From Paraburkholderia fungorum (GTDB lineage: Bacteria; Pseudomonadota; Gammaproteobacteria; Burkholderiales; Burkholderiaceae): DNA of 64,000 nucleotides. Of the stretch, positions 7,967 to 16,543 are shown in pieces. The translations under genes and the position numbers were made by a program. The DNA lies in contig NZ_MCAS01000069.1 of NCBI RefSeq assembly GCF_003610895.1, forward strand, positions 1-64,000, in the 5' to 3' direction. Numbering within the stretch: the first letter of the stretch is position 1; every line of letters begins with the position of its first letter. The notes beneath the pieces are model-generated. The model saw nothing but the letters and a program-made list of their open reading frames with translations, was not told the origin of the DNA and did no database searches.

Positions 7967-9430
7967 ATGTCCACGCCGCCGACCCTGCCCGCCTCCGCCC
8001 CCGCCCGCGCTGCTTCGGCCCCCTCGCCCCGTTCGCTCACCGTGATGCTGTGGCTCGTCGCCACCGGCTTCTTCATGCAGACGCTCGACTCGACTATCGT
8101 CAACACCGCGCTCCCCGCGATGGCGACGAGCCTGGGCGAGCTGCCGTTGCGCATGCAATCCGTGGTGATCGCGTATTCGCTGACGATGGCGGTGATGATC
8201 CCGGTGTCCGGCTGGCTCGCGGACAAACTCGGCACGCGGCGCGTGTTCTTCAGCGCGATCCTCGTGTTCGCGGTCGGCTCGCTGCTGTGCGCCAACGCGC
8301 ATACCCTGAATCAGCTGGTGATCTACCGCATCGTGCAGGGCGTGGGCGGGGCGATGCTGCTGCCCGTTGGGCGGCTCGCGGTGCTGCGCACCTTCCCGGC
8401 GGAACGCTATTTGCCGGCCTTGTCGTTCGTGGCGATTCCGGGGCTGATCGGGCCGCTGATTGGCCCGACGCTCGGCGGCTGGCTGGTGAAAATCGCTTCG
8501 TGGCACTGGATCTTTCTGATCAACGTGCCGGTGGGCATCGTGGGGTGCATCGCCACGTTCATCTTCATGCCGGATAGCCGCAACGAGCACACCGGCAAGT
8601 TCGATCTGAAAGGCTATCTGCTGCTGATTTTCGGCATGGTGGCCATTTCATTCGCGCTCGACGGCCGCACGGAATTCGGCATCCAGCATGCCACCGTGCT
8701 GGTGCTGCTGATCCTGAGCCTCGCCTGCTTCGTCGCCTATGGCTTGCACGCCGTGCGCGAGCCCGCGCCGATCTTCCCGCTCGATCTGTTCAAGATCCAC
8801 ACCTTCAGCGTCGGTCTGCTCGGCAATCTGTTCGCGCGGATCGGCAGCGGCGCGATGCCGTATCTGATTCCTCTGCTATTGCAGGTGAGTCTTGGTTATA
8901 GCGCCTTCGAGGCCGGCATGATGATGCTGCCGGTGGCCGCGGCGGGCATGGCGGCCAAACGCCTCGTCACGACGCTGATCGTCAGATACAGCTACCGGCG
9001 CGTGCTGATCGTCAACACGGTGCTGGTGGGCCTGACCATGGCGAGCTTCGCGCTGACGGACGCCGGACAGCCGCTGTGGCTGCGGCTCGTGCAGCTGGCG
9101 TTCTTCGGCGGCGTCAACTCGATGCAGTTCACCGCGATGAACACGCTGACGCTCAAAGACCTCGGCACCGGCGGCGCAAGCAGCGGCAACAGCCTGTTCT
9201 CGCTGGTGCAAATGCTCTCGATGAGTCTCGGTGTGACGGTTGCCGGCGCATTGCTCGCGACCTTCACCGGCCTCCTGCCGCGTGTGACGGCCGCCAACTC
9301 GCTACCCGCGTTCCACGCGACGTTCCTGTGTGTCGGCATCATCACCGCCGGCTCGGCGTGGATCTTCGCGCAACTGTCGCCGGACGTGCGCACGCCCGCG
9401 AAAAAAACCGATCCTTCGGAGCGGACCTGA
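7967..9430 (+). CDS. MFS exporter, DHA2 family (MdtD-like)
   Basis: A 487-residue inner-membrane transporter of the 14-helix DHA2 drug:H+ antiporter family, most like MdtD. After an Ala/Pro/Ser-rich cytoplasmic N-terminus comes FFMQTLDSTIVNTALPAM (motif D1 of the family), SGWLADKLGTRRVF (the loop 2-3 motif A) and motif C-like GPLIGPTLGGWLV around residues 160-172. The C-terminus is short and polar. It should export hydrophobic or cationic compounds using the proton gradient; substrate unknown. No regulator or membrane-fusion partner is adjacent. The start is ATG 7967 with a poor ribosome site. Confidence 0.85.
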   Translation: MSTPPTLPASAPARAASAPSPRSLTVMLWLVATGFFMQTLDSTIVNTALPAMATSLGELPLRMQSVVIAYSLTMAVMIPVSGWLADKLGTRRVFFSAILVFAVGSLLCANAHTLNQLVIYRIVQGVGGAMLLPVGRLAVLRTFPAERYLPALSFVAIPGLIGPLIGPTLGGWLVKIASWHWIFLINVPVGIVGCIATFIFMPDSRNEHTGKFDLKGYLLLIFGMVAISFALDGRTEFGIQHATVLVLLILSLACFVAYGLHAVREPAPIFPLDLFKIHTFSVGLLGNLFARIGSGAMPYLIPLLLQVSLGYSAFEAGMMMLPVAAAGMAAKRLVTTLIVRYSYRRVLIVNTVLVGLTMASFALTDAGQPLWLRLVQLAFFGGVNSMQFTAMNTLTLKDLGTGGASSGNSLFSLVQMLSMSLGVTVAGALLATFTGLLPRVTAANSLPAFHATFLCVGIITAGSAWIFAQLSPDVRTPAKKTDPSERT

Positions 9431-9699
9431 GTTTTTGCGCCGGGCCAAGATGACGTTGCGCTCACTCGCCGTTACCCGGCGCCGACCCGCAACGGGGCGC
9501 GGGGCGCACCAGTGAAGTGCGAAGCATCGCTTTCGCAGCCGCGCTGGCGCACAATCGGCGTACCAGCCGTGGTAACTGAACGCGCACAGTGTGTTTCCGC
9601 TCGCGCATAGTTCTTGCTCGCCTATCCTGTAAACTCACAATTTGCGCGTGCGGACTCGTGCCGAGCATAGAGGCGCGCCGCCACCTCCAGACGAATGAC

Positions 9700-10977
9700 A
9701 TGATGAGCATGATCGAACTCGATCCTCCCGGTTTCCAGCCACCGCGCCCGATGGCGGGCGACGAAGGCTCCCGGCGCACCGTTCTGTACGGCGGCTACAC
9801 CGTTTTCAGCGTGTTTCAGCCGGTTTTCTCGGTGTCGCACCGGCGCGCGATCGGTTATCACGCTTCATTGCGCGCGCACGACGAACACGCGCTGCAAGTG
9901 CCTTCGCACGAGGTTTTCACGCAGGCGGCACGGCGCGGCGACCTGCTGGAACTCGGGCGGCTCGCCGAATCGCTGCATCTGGGCAATTTCAATGCATTCG
10001 ACAGCCACGACGAATGGCTTTTTCTGAGCTTGCACCCGGCGGCGCTGATGGACACCAGTTATGGCGATGCGCTGCTCGCCGGCCTCAAGGCGCTGGGCCT
10101 GCCGCCGCAACGGGTGGTGCTGGAAGTGTCCGAGCAGGCGGGCGGTGAAACCACGCGCTTCGCCGACATCATTGACGCGTTGCGCAAATCCGGCTTCCTG
10201 ATCGCGCTGGACGGCTTCGGCGCGAAGCATTCGAACATTGATCGCGTGTGGAATCTGCGCCCGGACATTGTCACACTCGACCGCTGCATCCTCGCGCAAG
10301 CCAGTGAGCACTCGCATATCGAACGCGTGCTGCCGGGCCTCGTCTCGCTGCTGCACGAATCCGGCCAACTCGTGCTGATGGGCGGCCTGAGCACCGAGCG
10401 CGACGCGCTGATCGCACTCGAATGCAACGTCGACTTCGTACAGGGCGCGTTCTTCGCGGGCCCGAGCGTCGAGCCGGTGAAACCGCAAGCGGCGGCCGGC
10501 TTGATGGACTCGCTCTCTGCGGCGCTGCGCGAACGGGTCGCCACGCGCGAACGCGCACAGTCCGCGCGGCTCGCGCCCTACGTCACGGCGCTGGAAACGG
10601 CGGCTGCCCAACTCGTGGCCGGGGAATCGGTTACCCAGGCGACCGCGCCGCTGCTCGCGCTCGGCGAAACGGCACGCTGCTTCGTGCTCGACGGTTCGGG
10701 CCGGCAGATTGGCGACAACGTGCTGCCACCTGGGCGCACTTCGCAACGTGCCAAGCGCTTCCGGCCGCTGCTGCATTCGGAAGGCGCGAGCTGGGAACGC
10801 CGGCCGTACTTCATTCAGGCCATGCGTGTGCCCGGCCAGGTACACCTCACGCCGCCCTACCTGTCGATCAACGAGGCGCACTTGTGCGTGACAGCCTCGA
10901 TCGCCGCCCACACGCCGCACGGCACGCAGGTGCTATGCGTCGATATCAACTGGGAAGTCGCTGCGCATCGTAATTGA
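9700..10977 (+). CDS. Degenerate EAL-domain protein with C-terminal YkuI_C-like sensor domain
   Basis: About 425 residues. Residues 35-270 have the fold signature of an EAL cyclic-di-GMP phosphodiesterase (FQPVFSVSHRRAIGYHASLR, LEVSEQAG, IALDGFGAKHSNID, VDFVQGAFFAGP), but key catalytic positions are replaced: EAL-Glu is His, the second Asp of DDFG is Gly, the lysine before the IxLD segment is Thr and the EGVE glutamate is Gly. It is therefore probably inactive and may bind c-di-GMP or a partner. The remainder resembles the PAS-like YkuI_C domain, with RRPYFIQA, YLSINEAHLC and QVLCVDINW. ATG 9700 was chosen over 9589 because the earlier residues resemble no EAL N-terminus. Its 3' end overlaps the convergent sigma gene by 45 bp. 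Confidence 0.78.
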   Translation: MMSMIELDPPGFQPPRPMAGDEGSRRTVLYGGYTVFSVFQPVFSVSHRRAIGYHASLRAHDEHALQVPSHEVFTQAARRGDLLELGRLAESLHLGNFNAFDSHDEWLFLSLHPAALMDTSYGDALLAGLKALGLPPQRVVLEVSEQAGGETTRFADIIDALRKSGFLIALDGFGAKHSNIDRVWNLRPDIVTLDRCILAQASEHSHIERVLPGLVSLLHESGQLVLMGGLSTERDALIALECNVDFVQGAFFAGPSVEPVKPQAAAGLMDSLSAALRERVATRERAQSARLAPYVTALETAAAQLVAGESVTQATAPLLALGETARCFVLDGSGRQIGDNVLPPGRTSQRAKRFRPLLHSEGASWERRPYFIQAMRVPGQVHLTPPYLSINEAHLCVTASIAAHTPHGTQVLCVDINWEVAAHRN

Positions 10978-11907
10978 TGCAATGGCGTTCTGCTGGATTC
11001 GCGCGAGCAGCTTCATGACGGCCGCGCGCCCCAGCATGCGGTTGGCGGCTCGCAAACGCGCCGCGCTGGTGACCGCGCGCAATGCGACGATCTTCACCGA
11101 ACCGTCCGCCAGAGCTTGCGTGGACACGTCGATCAGCCCGATGACCTCGCCTTCGAAGAGCAGCGCAATACCCATGGCGCCTTCGACCGACACCACTTCT
11201 GCATGGCTCGCCTGGTGCGCGAGCGCGGTCACCGTCTCCATCCAGGCCACCGGCGCCAGTTCCTGTGTGCACACCGGCGCGTCGCTGACCACTTCCGGCG
11301 CGTCGCTAAAGAGGCGCAGCAAGCCCACTCGATCCTGCGCCTCCAGCGCCGTGCGCAGGCGCTCCACGGTCCGCGCATGCGCGGCCGGATCGGGCCGCTC
11401 CAACGGTGCGCCCGCACGCTGCAAACGCGCCCTGGCCCGGTGGACGATCTGACGGCAACCGGCCGGCGTACGGTCAAGGATTTTCGCAATCTCCGCGTAA
11501 TCGCAATCGAAAGCCTCGTGCAGCACGAATGCGGCCCGCTCGTCGGGTTTCAGGCGCTCCAACAGCAGCATCACGCCGTACGACATCTCCGCGGCGCGCA
11601 AAGCCAGCTCCTCCGCCGATGGCGCCACCTCGTCGAGCCATGGCTCCGGCAACCAGCCGGCGGCCTGTGACGCGCGCTCGCGCTGCACGTGACGCAGCCG
11701 GTCGATAGCCGCGCGCGTGGTGATCGTGGTGAGCCACGCGGCCGGTGTCTGCACAGCTTGTGTCTCAGCAAGATGCCATTTGAGCCAGACGTCCTGCACC
11801 ACGTCTTCCGCTTCGGCGCGGCTGCCGAGCATCCGGTACGCCAGCGCGATCAGCCGGGCGCGCACGGCCTCGAAGCTGGATGCCTTGTCGATTCCTTGTT
11901 CTGTCAT
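10933..11907 (-). CDS. ECF sigma factor, ECF41-like with C-terminal SnoaL-type extension
   Basis: 324 residues. Residues 12-75 are sigma region 2 (ARLIALAYRMLGSRAEAEDVVQDVWLKW), then the WLPEPW linker at 85-90 typical of ECF41, then region 4 (residues about 110-165, DYAEIAKILDRTPAGCRQIVHRARARL). A long C-terminal domain of about 150 residues takes the place of the SnoaL-like regulatory domain of that group. The DGGGR and NPDKL signature motifs of classical ECF41 C-termini are not seen, so regulation may differ. No anti-sigma gene and no oxidoreductase or epimerase partner lies beside it. A promoter of the ECF41 type precedes the gene, implying autoregulation. Confidence 0.85.
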   Translation of the reverse strand: MTEQGIDKASSFEAVRARLIALAYRMLGSRAEAEDVVQDVWLKWHLAETQAVQTPAAWLTTITTRAAIDRLRHVQRERASQAAGWLPEPWLDEVAPSAEELALRAAEMSYGVMLLLERLKPDERAAFVLHEAFDCDYAEIAKILDRTPAGCRQIVHRARARLQRAGAPLERPDPAAHARTVERLRTALEAQDRVGLLRLFSDAPEVVSDAPVCTQELAPVAWMETVTALAHQASHAEVVSVEGAMGIALLFEGEVIGLIDVSTQALADGSVKIVALRAVTSAARLRAANRMLGRAAVMKLLARIQQNAIASITMRSDFPVDIDA

Positions 11908-11941
11908 GCGTACACCTCCAGATCTGCACCCGTTTTACCTT

Positions 11942-11968
11942 GACGCTCGAGCCCTCGCCGATGTGACA
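11942..11968 (-). promoter_or_regulatory. ECF41-type promoter before the sigma gene
   Basis: On the minus strand the sequence reads TGTCACA, 16 nt, CGTC, ending 34 nt before the sigma-factor start. TGTCACA and CGTC are the -35 and -10 elements I recall for ECF41 sigma factors, so the gene probably drives its own transcription. Confidence 0.65.
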
Positions 11969-12129
11969 GCGCTACGAAAAAATATTCCTGTCACGCCGCC
12001 GCCCGCCCCCTCGTCATAGGGACAACAACCCGCGCATCGCGCATGCGGTTGTTCCAATCCGCCGCCACCAATCAGATATCGGCTATCGGCAACTGAGCAC
12101 CCAAACTGAGCGCCCAAAACGAGGCAAAC

Positions 12130-12786
12130 ATGCATTCCAGCTATTCTTCCGTCACCGGTCTGGGTCTCGTGCCCACCGTGATCGAGCAGTCCGGCCGCGG
12201 CGAGCGCGCCTATGACATTTACTCGCGTCTGCTGCGCGAGCGGATCGTTTTTCTGGTCGGTCCGGTGAATGAACAGTCGGCGAGTCTGATCGTCGCCCAA
12301 TTGCTGTTTCTGGAATCCGAGAATCCCGACAAGGATATTTCTTTTTACATCAATTCGCCGGGCGGCTCAGTGTACGACGGCCTCGCCATCTACGACACGA
12401 TGCAATTCATCAAGCCTGAAGTGTCAACCCTGTGCACCGGCTTTGCCGCCAGCATGGGCACGTTTTTGCTGACCGCGGGCCAGCGCGGCAAACGGTTCGC
12501 GCTGCCGAACGCGCGCATCATGATTCACCAGCCGTCGGGGGGCAGCCAGGGCACCGCGGCGGACATTGAAATCCAGGCGAAAGAGGTGCTCTACCAGCGC
12601 GAACGCCTCAACGCGATGATGGCGAGGCACACCGGGCGCAGTATCGAGGAGATTGTCCGCGACACCGATCGCGACAATTTCATGTCATCCCACGAGGCAA
12701 AGACGTATGGCCTCGTCGACGAGGTGCTGGAAACGCGCGCGGCGCTGAGCGATCCGGGCGACCTGGTTCGTCACCGCGATATGTAG
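12130..12786 (+). CDS. clpP: ATP-dependent Clp protease proteolytic subunit, second copy (ClpP-like)
   Basis: 218 residues with the full ClpP serine-protease fold. The catalytic triad is Ser108 (GFAASMG), His133 (MIHQPSG) and Asp182 (RDNFM). The FYINSPGGSVYDGLAIYDTM segment and the handle helix are intact. It should assemble as a tetradecamer fed by ClpA or ClpX. It stands alone, without tig, clpX or lon, which normally accompany the main clpP of this family of bacteria, so it is probably a paralogue; the main copy would be elsewhere. The C-terminus (SDPGDLVRHRDM) is not the standard one. A GAGGC lies 5 nt before the ATG. Confidence 0.93.
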   Translation: MHSSYSSVTGLGLVPTVIEQSGRGERAYDIYSRLLRERIVFLVGPVNEQSASLIVAQLLFLESENPDKDISFYINSPGGSVYDGLAIYDTMQFIKPEVSTLCTGFAASMGTFLLTAGQRGKRFALPNARIMIHQPSGGSQGTAADIEIQAKEVLYQRERLNAMMARHTGRSIEEIVRDTDRDNFMSSHEAKTYGLVDEVLETRAALSDPGDLVRHRDM

Positions 12787-12816
12787 CGCGGCAATGCAGC
12801 ACTGAGCGCTTGCGCG

Positions 12817-12941
12817 TCCGTTCCGCTAGGTCCGTCCCGTCGGGTCCGTTCCGTCGGGTCGATCCCGTTGGGGCCGTTCCGCTGGGTCCATCCCGTCGGG
12901 TCCATCCCGCTGGTCCGTCTCGTTGCGCCCATCCCGCTGAA
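12817..12941. repeat. Minisatellite of a 14-bp unit, nine copies
   Basis: Consensus TCCRTYCCGTYGGG, nine diverged copies in tandem (one is 13 bp). It lies between clpP and the NYN gene in an otherwise gene-free 350-bp gap. Because 14 is not a multiple of three, the unit cannot encode a simple repeat peptide; a 42-bp higher unit would. Both strands have open frames through it, but none has a ribosome site or plausible composition. Confidence 0.85.
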
Positions 12942-13100
12942 TCCGCAAGCGCACGCCGGTCTCCTCTCCGTAGCGGGCGCGCCGCCGCCCCCTGCGCACC
13001 TCGCGAACGCCGCGCCCCGGACAACTTTCGCCCGCCGTATCGGTGCGCGCGGAACACAAAAGCTGATCACCGTCGCAGGAATCGCTATCATGGTCGCGAT

Positions 13101-13116
13101 TCGTCGAATTCGACGA
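13101..13116. promoter_or_regulatory. 16-bp perfect palindrome before the NYN gene
   Basis: TCGTCGAATTCGACGA is fully self-complementary and ends 20 bp before the start codon, just upstream of the GGAG ribosome site. It could be an operator or a hairpin in the mRNA leader. Confidence 0.55.
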
Positions 13117-13136
13117 TCGCTTCAATGGAGATATTC

Positions 13137-14561
13137 ATGGCGTCATCCAACGAAACCGTCAGCATGGCGCTATTCTGCGACTTCGAAAACGTTGCGCTCG
13201 GTGTGCGCGACGCGAAGTACGACAAATTCGACATCAAGCTGGTGCTCGAACGTCTGCTGCTCAAGGGCAGCATTGTCGTGAAGAAAGCGTATTGCGACTG
13301 GGACCGCTACAAGAGTTTCAAAGGCGCGATGCACGAGGCGAATTTCGAACTGATCGAAATTCCGCACGTACGCCAATCAGGCAAGAATTCGGCCGACATC
13401 CGGCTCGTGGTCGACGCGCTCGACCTGTGCTACACGAAATCGCACGTCAATACCTTCGTCATCATCAGTGGCGACTCGGACTTCTCGCCGCTCGTATCGA
13501 AGCTGCGCGAGAACGCCAAGCAGGTGATCGGCGTCGGCGTGCAGCAATCCACCTCCGATCTGCTGATCGCGAACTGCGACGAATTCTTCTTCTATGACGA
13601 CCTCGTGCGCGAGAGTCAGCGCACGGTCGCCAAACGCGAGTCGTCGCGTCCGCAACAGAACGCGCAGCAAACCGCCAAACGCGCGCCCGACGAAGAAAAG
13701 TCGCGCAACAAGGAAGACCTCGAAAAGCGCCGCACCAAAGCGGTCGAGATCGCGGTGCAGACGTTCGACGCGCTGGCCTCCGAACGTGGCGATAGCGGCA
13801 AGATCTGGGCGTCGGTACTGAAAAACGCGATCAAGCGCCGCAAGCCGGATTTCAACGAGACGTACTATGGTTTTCGTGCCTTCGGCAATCTGCTGGAAGA
13901 GGCCCAGGCGCGCGGGCTGCTCGAGTTCGGCCGCGACGAAAAGTCAGGCGCGTACGTTTATCGGGGCACGGCTGCAAATGTGGTCTCCGAGAATGTGAGC
14001 GAGCCGGGTGAATCGGCGGAACAGATAGTTGAGGCGCAGTTTGCCGAAACAGCCGTCGCCGAGTCGGGCGGCAAGCACGACTCGCGCCGCCGCAGCCGTG
14101 GCAATCGCAAGCCCGGCCGTGGCCAGCAGGACACGGCGCACGAAGAACGCGCGGCAGTCGAACACGGCAGCCACGCACAAGATCACGCGCAAGCCGAAGC
14201 GCTGCATACGCACACGCCATCGGCCGCCGAGCCTGTTTTCGAACAGCCGGAAGTGACCTGGGCAGAACCAGAGGCTCTTGCGGCTGAACCCGTCGCGCAA
14301 GCCGGCGACCAAGCGCAGGAAACGAACGGCACGCCCGCCAAGCGCCGCAAGGAACGCGCACCGCGCAAGACCGCCGCGAAGAAAACGAAGAAGGCAACGC
14401 CGCGAAAGATCGATGACGTGCCTGAGATCGCAGCGCCGGCCGAAGCACCGGCTGCATCGGTCGCCGAAGAAAAGGCGCCTGCCGCAAAGAAGGCAGCGCG
14501 CAAAACAGCTCCGCGCAGCCGCCGCCCACGTAAGACCGCGGCAACGAGCGACGCGGAGTAA
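13137..14561 (+). CDS. NYN-domain ribonuclease-like protein with LOTUS domain and histone-H1-like tail
   Basis: 474 residues in three parts. Residues 5-155 are a NYN (PIN-like) nuclease domain: MALFCDFENVALG, the GKNSADIRLVVDALDL segment and FVIISGDSDFSPLV contain the acidic residues that bind the catalytic metal. Residues about 195-275 match an OST-HTH/LOTUS RNA-binding domain (AVEIAVQTFDALAS to YVYRGTA). The last 180 residues are low-complexity: Ala, Glu and His-rich, then Lys/Arg/Ala-rich with KRRKERAPRKTAAKKTKKA, resembling histone H1-like DNA- or RNA-binding tails. It is likely to cleave or bind RNA. Start set at 13137 by a GGAG site 6 nt upstream; the open frame reaches back to 12810 but without a start signal. 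Confidence 0.85.
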   Translation: MASSNETVSMALFCDFENVALGVRDAKYDKFDIKLVLERLLLKGSIVVKKAYCDWDRYKSFKGAMHEANFELIEIPHVRQSGKNSADIRLVVDALDLCYTKSHVNTFVIISGDSDFSPLVSKLRENAKQVIGVGVQQSTSDLLIANCDEFFFYDDLVRESQRTVAKRESSRPQQNAQQTAKRAPDEEKSRNKEDLEKRRTKAVEIAVQTFDALASERGDSGKIWASVLKNAIKRRKPDFNETYYGFRAFGNLLEEAQARGLLEFGRDEKSGAYVYRGTAANVVSENVSEPGESAEQIVEAQFAETAVAESGGKHDSRRRSRGNRKPGRGQQDTAHEERAAVEHGSHAQDHAQAEALHTHTPSAAEPVFEQPEVTWAEPEALAAEPVAQAGDQAQETNGTPAKRRKERAPRKTAAKKTKKATPRKIDDVPEIAAPAEAPAASVAEEKAPAAKKAARKTAPRSRRPRKTAATSDAE

Positions 14562-14629
14562 GCGTCTCACGTCGCGTGATACGTACTGGTGAAATGTGAG
14601 TGCCGCGGCACTTACACCACGGCAAACAG

Positions 14630-14662
14630 AAAGCCCCTGCTCGCAAGGAACAGGGGCTTTTT
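14630..14662 (+). terminator. Intrinsic terminator after the NYN gene
   Basis: AAAGCCCCTG (14630-14639) pairs with CAGGGGCTTT (14651-14660), followed by TT. Because A runs precede it, it may also act for the convergent gene at 14731. Confidence 0.85.
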
Positions 14663-14730
14663 CATTGCCGGCCCGCGACGCGTCGATCAATCGAAAACAC
14701 AAGCGAAGGCAGAAACTGCCACACCACCGC

Positions 14731-16479
14731 CTATAGCAAACCAAACACCGCCACTCCGTTCGTCGCGCCGACATACACCTTGCCGCGCGCGATCATCGGC
14801 GTGATGAACTTGTTGCCCGCGCCCCATTGGTCACGCGTACCCGCCTGATTGCTGTTGTATAGCTCGTTCGCGAGATTGCTTGCGTTGTACGCATGCAAGG
14901 CGCCCGTCGTGCCGTTTTCCGCGGCCCAGACGATGCCGTTGCTCGTGCCATTGGCCGACACGGCCGGTGTCGCGCCAGGGTAGGCAAACGCGGTGGGACT
15001 CTTCGACGCCGCGGTGGTCGCGAGATATGCCCCCGAGACCGGCAGCGCCTTCAGGTTATCGCTTAAGCCGCCGTAATAGACGACACCGTTGTAGTACGCC
15101 GGCGATCCCCAGATGCCGCCCGCAAGCGTGCCGGTCAACTCCTGCCAGATATTGTTCGCGGTGGGACTGAATTCGCCCATCGAGTCGCGATCGACGACAT
15201 AGATGTTGTTGTCCTTGCCTGCGGCTACCGCCAGATGTTTGACTACGCCGGCCGCGGTCGTCTGGTCCGGCAACAGCATGACGCCGCCCGAGCCGAAGTC
15301 GTTGTCGGCGGCGGACTGCGCCACGACGTCGTACATCGCGAAGTAATCGGTAACCTGCAGGTTCCCCAGCGACAGCTTCATCAGCGAGTCGCCGAAGTCG
15401 CCGTTGATAGGGAAACCCTGCGCGTTCAGCGTGGTATCGAACGTGCCGTTGCCGTCCACGACGTAGAGCGACGTGCCGTCCGACGCCATGCCCGAGCCGG
15501 CCATCCAGATCGAGCCCTGACTGCCGTTCGGCGTGATGTTGAGCACGCTGGTCTGTTGCAGCGTGGCGGCGCTATAGGCCATTAGCCATCCGGTGTACGC
15601 GCCGCCCATGCAATGCGAGGTCCAGCCCATATAGATGTTGCCGCCGACCAGCGTGAGCGCCGCGCGCTCGGTATGCAGCGAAGGATTGAAGGTAATCACA
15701 CCGTTGACGCTGCCCGCGCCGTTGCCCGGATAGCTTGCGGCGATCTCGGTCGGGCCGCCCAGCACGTCCGCGCCGGTCGTCAGATCGAGCGCGTGCAGAC
15801 GGTGATGGTATGCACCGCTGCTGTCCTTTGTCATCGCCACCGCGTACAGGACACCGTTCGCGCCGCGACTACGGTCGATGACCGGCGTCGACGTAATGCC
15901 GATTTCCGGCGTGAAGTCTGGACAACTAAAGTCATCACTGGGCGTTTCGCCGTTGCCGATCAACGAGACCTTCCACAATTGCGCGAAGCTCGTGGCGTCG
16001 TAGGCGTACACGCTGTCGTGTTCGGTCGCGACGTAGACCACGTCGTGTGGCGTGCCGCCGATAGAAAGACTGGTGACGAACAGAGGCTGGGCGTCGACCT
16101 TGCCGTCCGCTGCGAGAAACGCGACTTTACCGAAGCTCGCCGAATTGACGTTCGCGGGCGTCAGCGTAGTTTCGGCGAGCATCTGGCCCGTGCGGGCGAG
16201 ATCGTTGTGATGCATCAGCACGTCGGTGGCGTAGGCCGCCGTGCCCATGGACATGCCGCCCGGACTGGCCGAGCCGGTGGAGCCGGTCCCTCCCGTGCCG
16301 CCGGAACTCGAGCCGCTGGGGGTGCCGCTGCCGCTCGCCGAGCCCGAGGGCGTACCCGACCCGCCGCCCGAGCCACCGCCGCAAGAAAGGAAGCAGGCGG
16401 CCACGAAAGCAATCGCCAGCCACTCGCACACGCGGGACCACACACTCGGGTTGAACGTGCCGGTTTGCGGTCGCTGCAT
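14731..16479 (-). CDS. PQQ-like beta-propeller lipoprotein
   Basis: 582 residues. The N-terminus has a hydrophobic signal ending FLSCGGGSGG, a probable lipobox with the lipidated Cys, followed by a 50-residue Gly/Ser/Thr linker. The remainder is a WD/PQQ-type beta-propeller with repeated blades of the form VYVATEHDSVYAYDA, LYVVDGNGTFD and VYVGATNGVAVF. It shows no heme motif and no obvious catalytic Asp/Glu pair, so it may be a scaffold, sugar-binding or quinoprotein-like surface protein rather than a dehydrogenase. ATG 16479 was chosen because a GAGG lies 8 nt upstream and the signal begins soon after; the frame extends to 16578 without support. Confidence 0.72.
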   Translation of the reverse strand: MQRPQTGTFNPSVWSRVCEWLAIAFVAACFLSCGGGSGGGSGTPSGSASGSGTPSGSSSGGTGGTGSTGSASPGGMSMGTAAYATDVLMHHNDLARTGQMLAETTLTPANVNSASFGKVAFLAADGKVDAQPLFVTSLSIGGTPHDVVYVATEHDSVYAYDATSFAQLWKVSLIGNGETPSDDFSCPDFTPEIGITSTPVIDRSRGANGVLYAVAMTKDSSGAYHHRLHALDLTTGADVLGGPTEIAASYPGNGAGSVNGVITFNPSLHTERAALTLVGGNIYMGWTSHCMGGAYTGWLMAYSAATLQQTSVLNITPNGSQGSIWMAGSGMASDGTSLYVVDGNGTFDTTLNAQGFPINGDFGDSLMKLSLGNLQVTDYFAMYDVVAQSAADNDFGSGGVMLLPDQTTAAGVVKHLAVAAGKDNNIYVVDRDSMGEFSPTANNIWQELTGTLAGGIWGSPAYYNGVVYYGGLSDNLKALPVSGAYLATTAASKSPTAFAYPGATPAVSANGTSNGIVWAAENGTTGALHAYNASNLANELYNSNQAGTRDQWGAGNKFITPMIARGKVYVGATNGVAVFGLL

Positions 16480-16524
16480 GGTCGCCTCGTTTGCACGGTG
16501 TCCGGCCAACTCCGTACGTCGGGC

Positions 16525-16543
16525 GACTTCGCACAGCGAAGTC
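16525..16543. repeat. 8-bp perfect hairpin in the gap upstream of the propeller gene
   Basis: GACTTCGC and GCGAAGTC with a 3-nt loop ACA. The 325-bp gap between 16480 and 16803 holds no gene that I can support; this hairpin is its only structured element. Confidence 0.5.

Noticed and set aside
12018..12055. AACAACC/GGTTGTT hairpin before clpP
   Set aside because: Only a 7-bp stem with a long loop; too weak for a regulatory call.
12771..13091. Minus-strand open frame through the minisatellite
   Set aside because: Composition follows the 14-bp repeat read in shifting frames; no ribosome site or domain.
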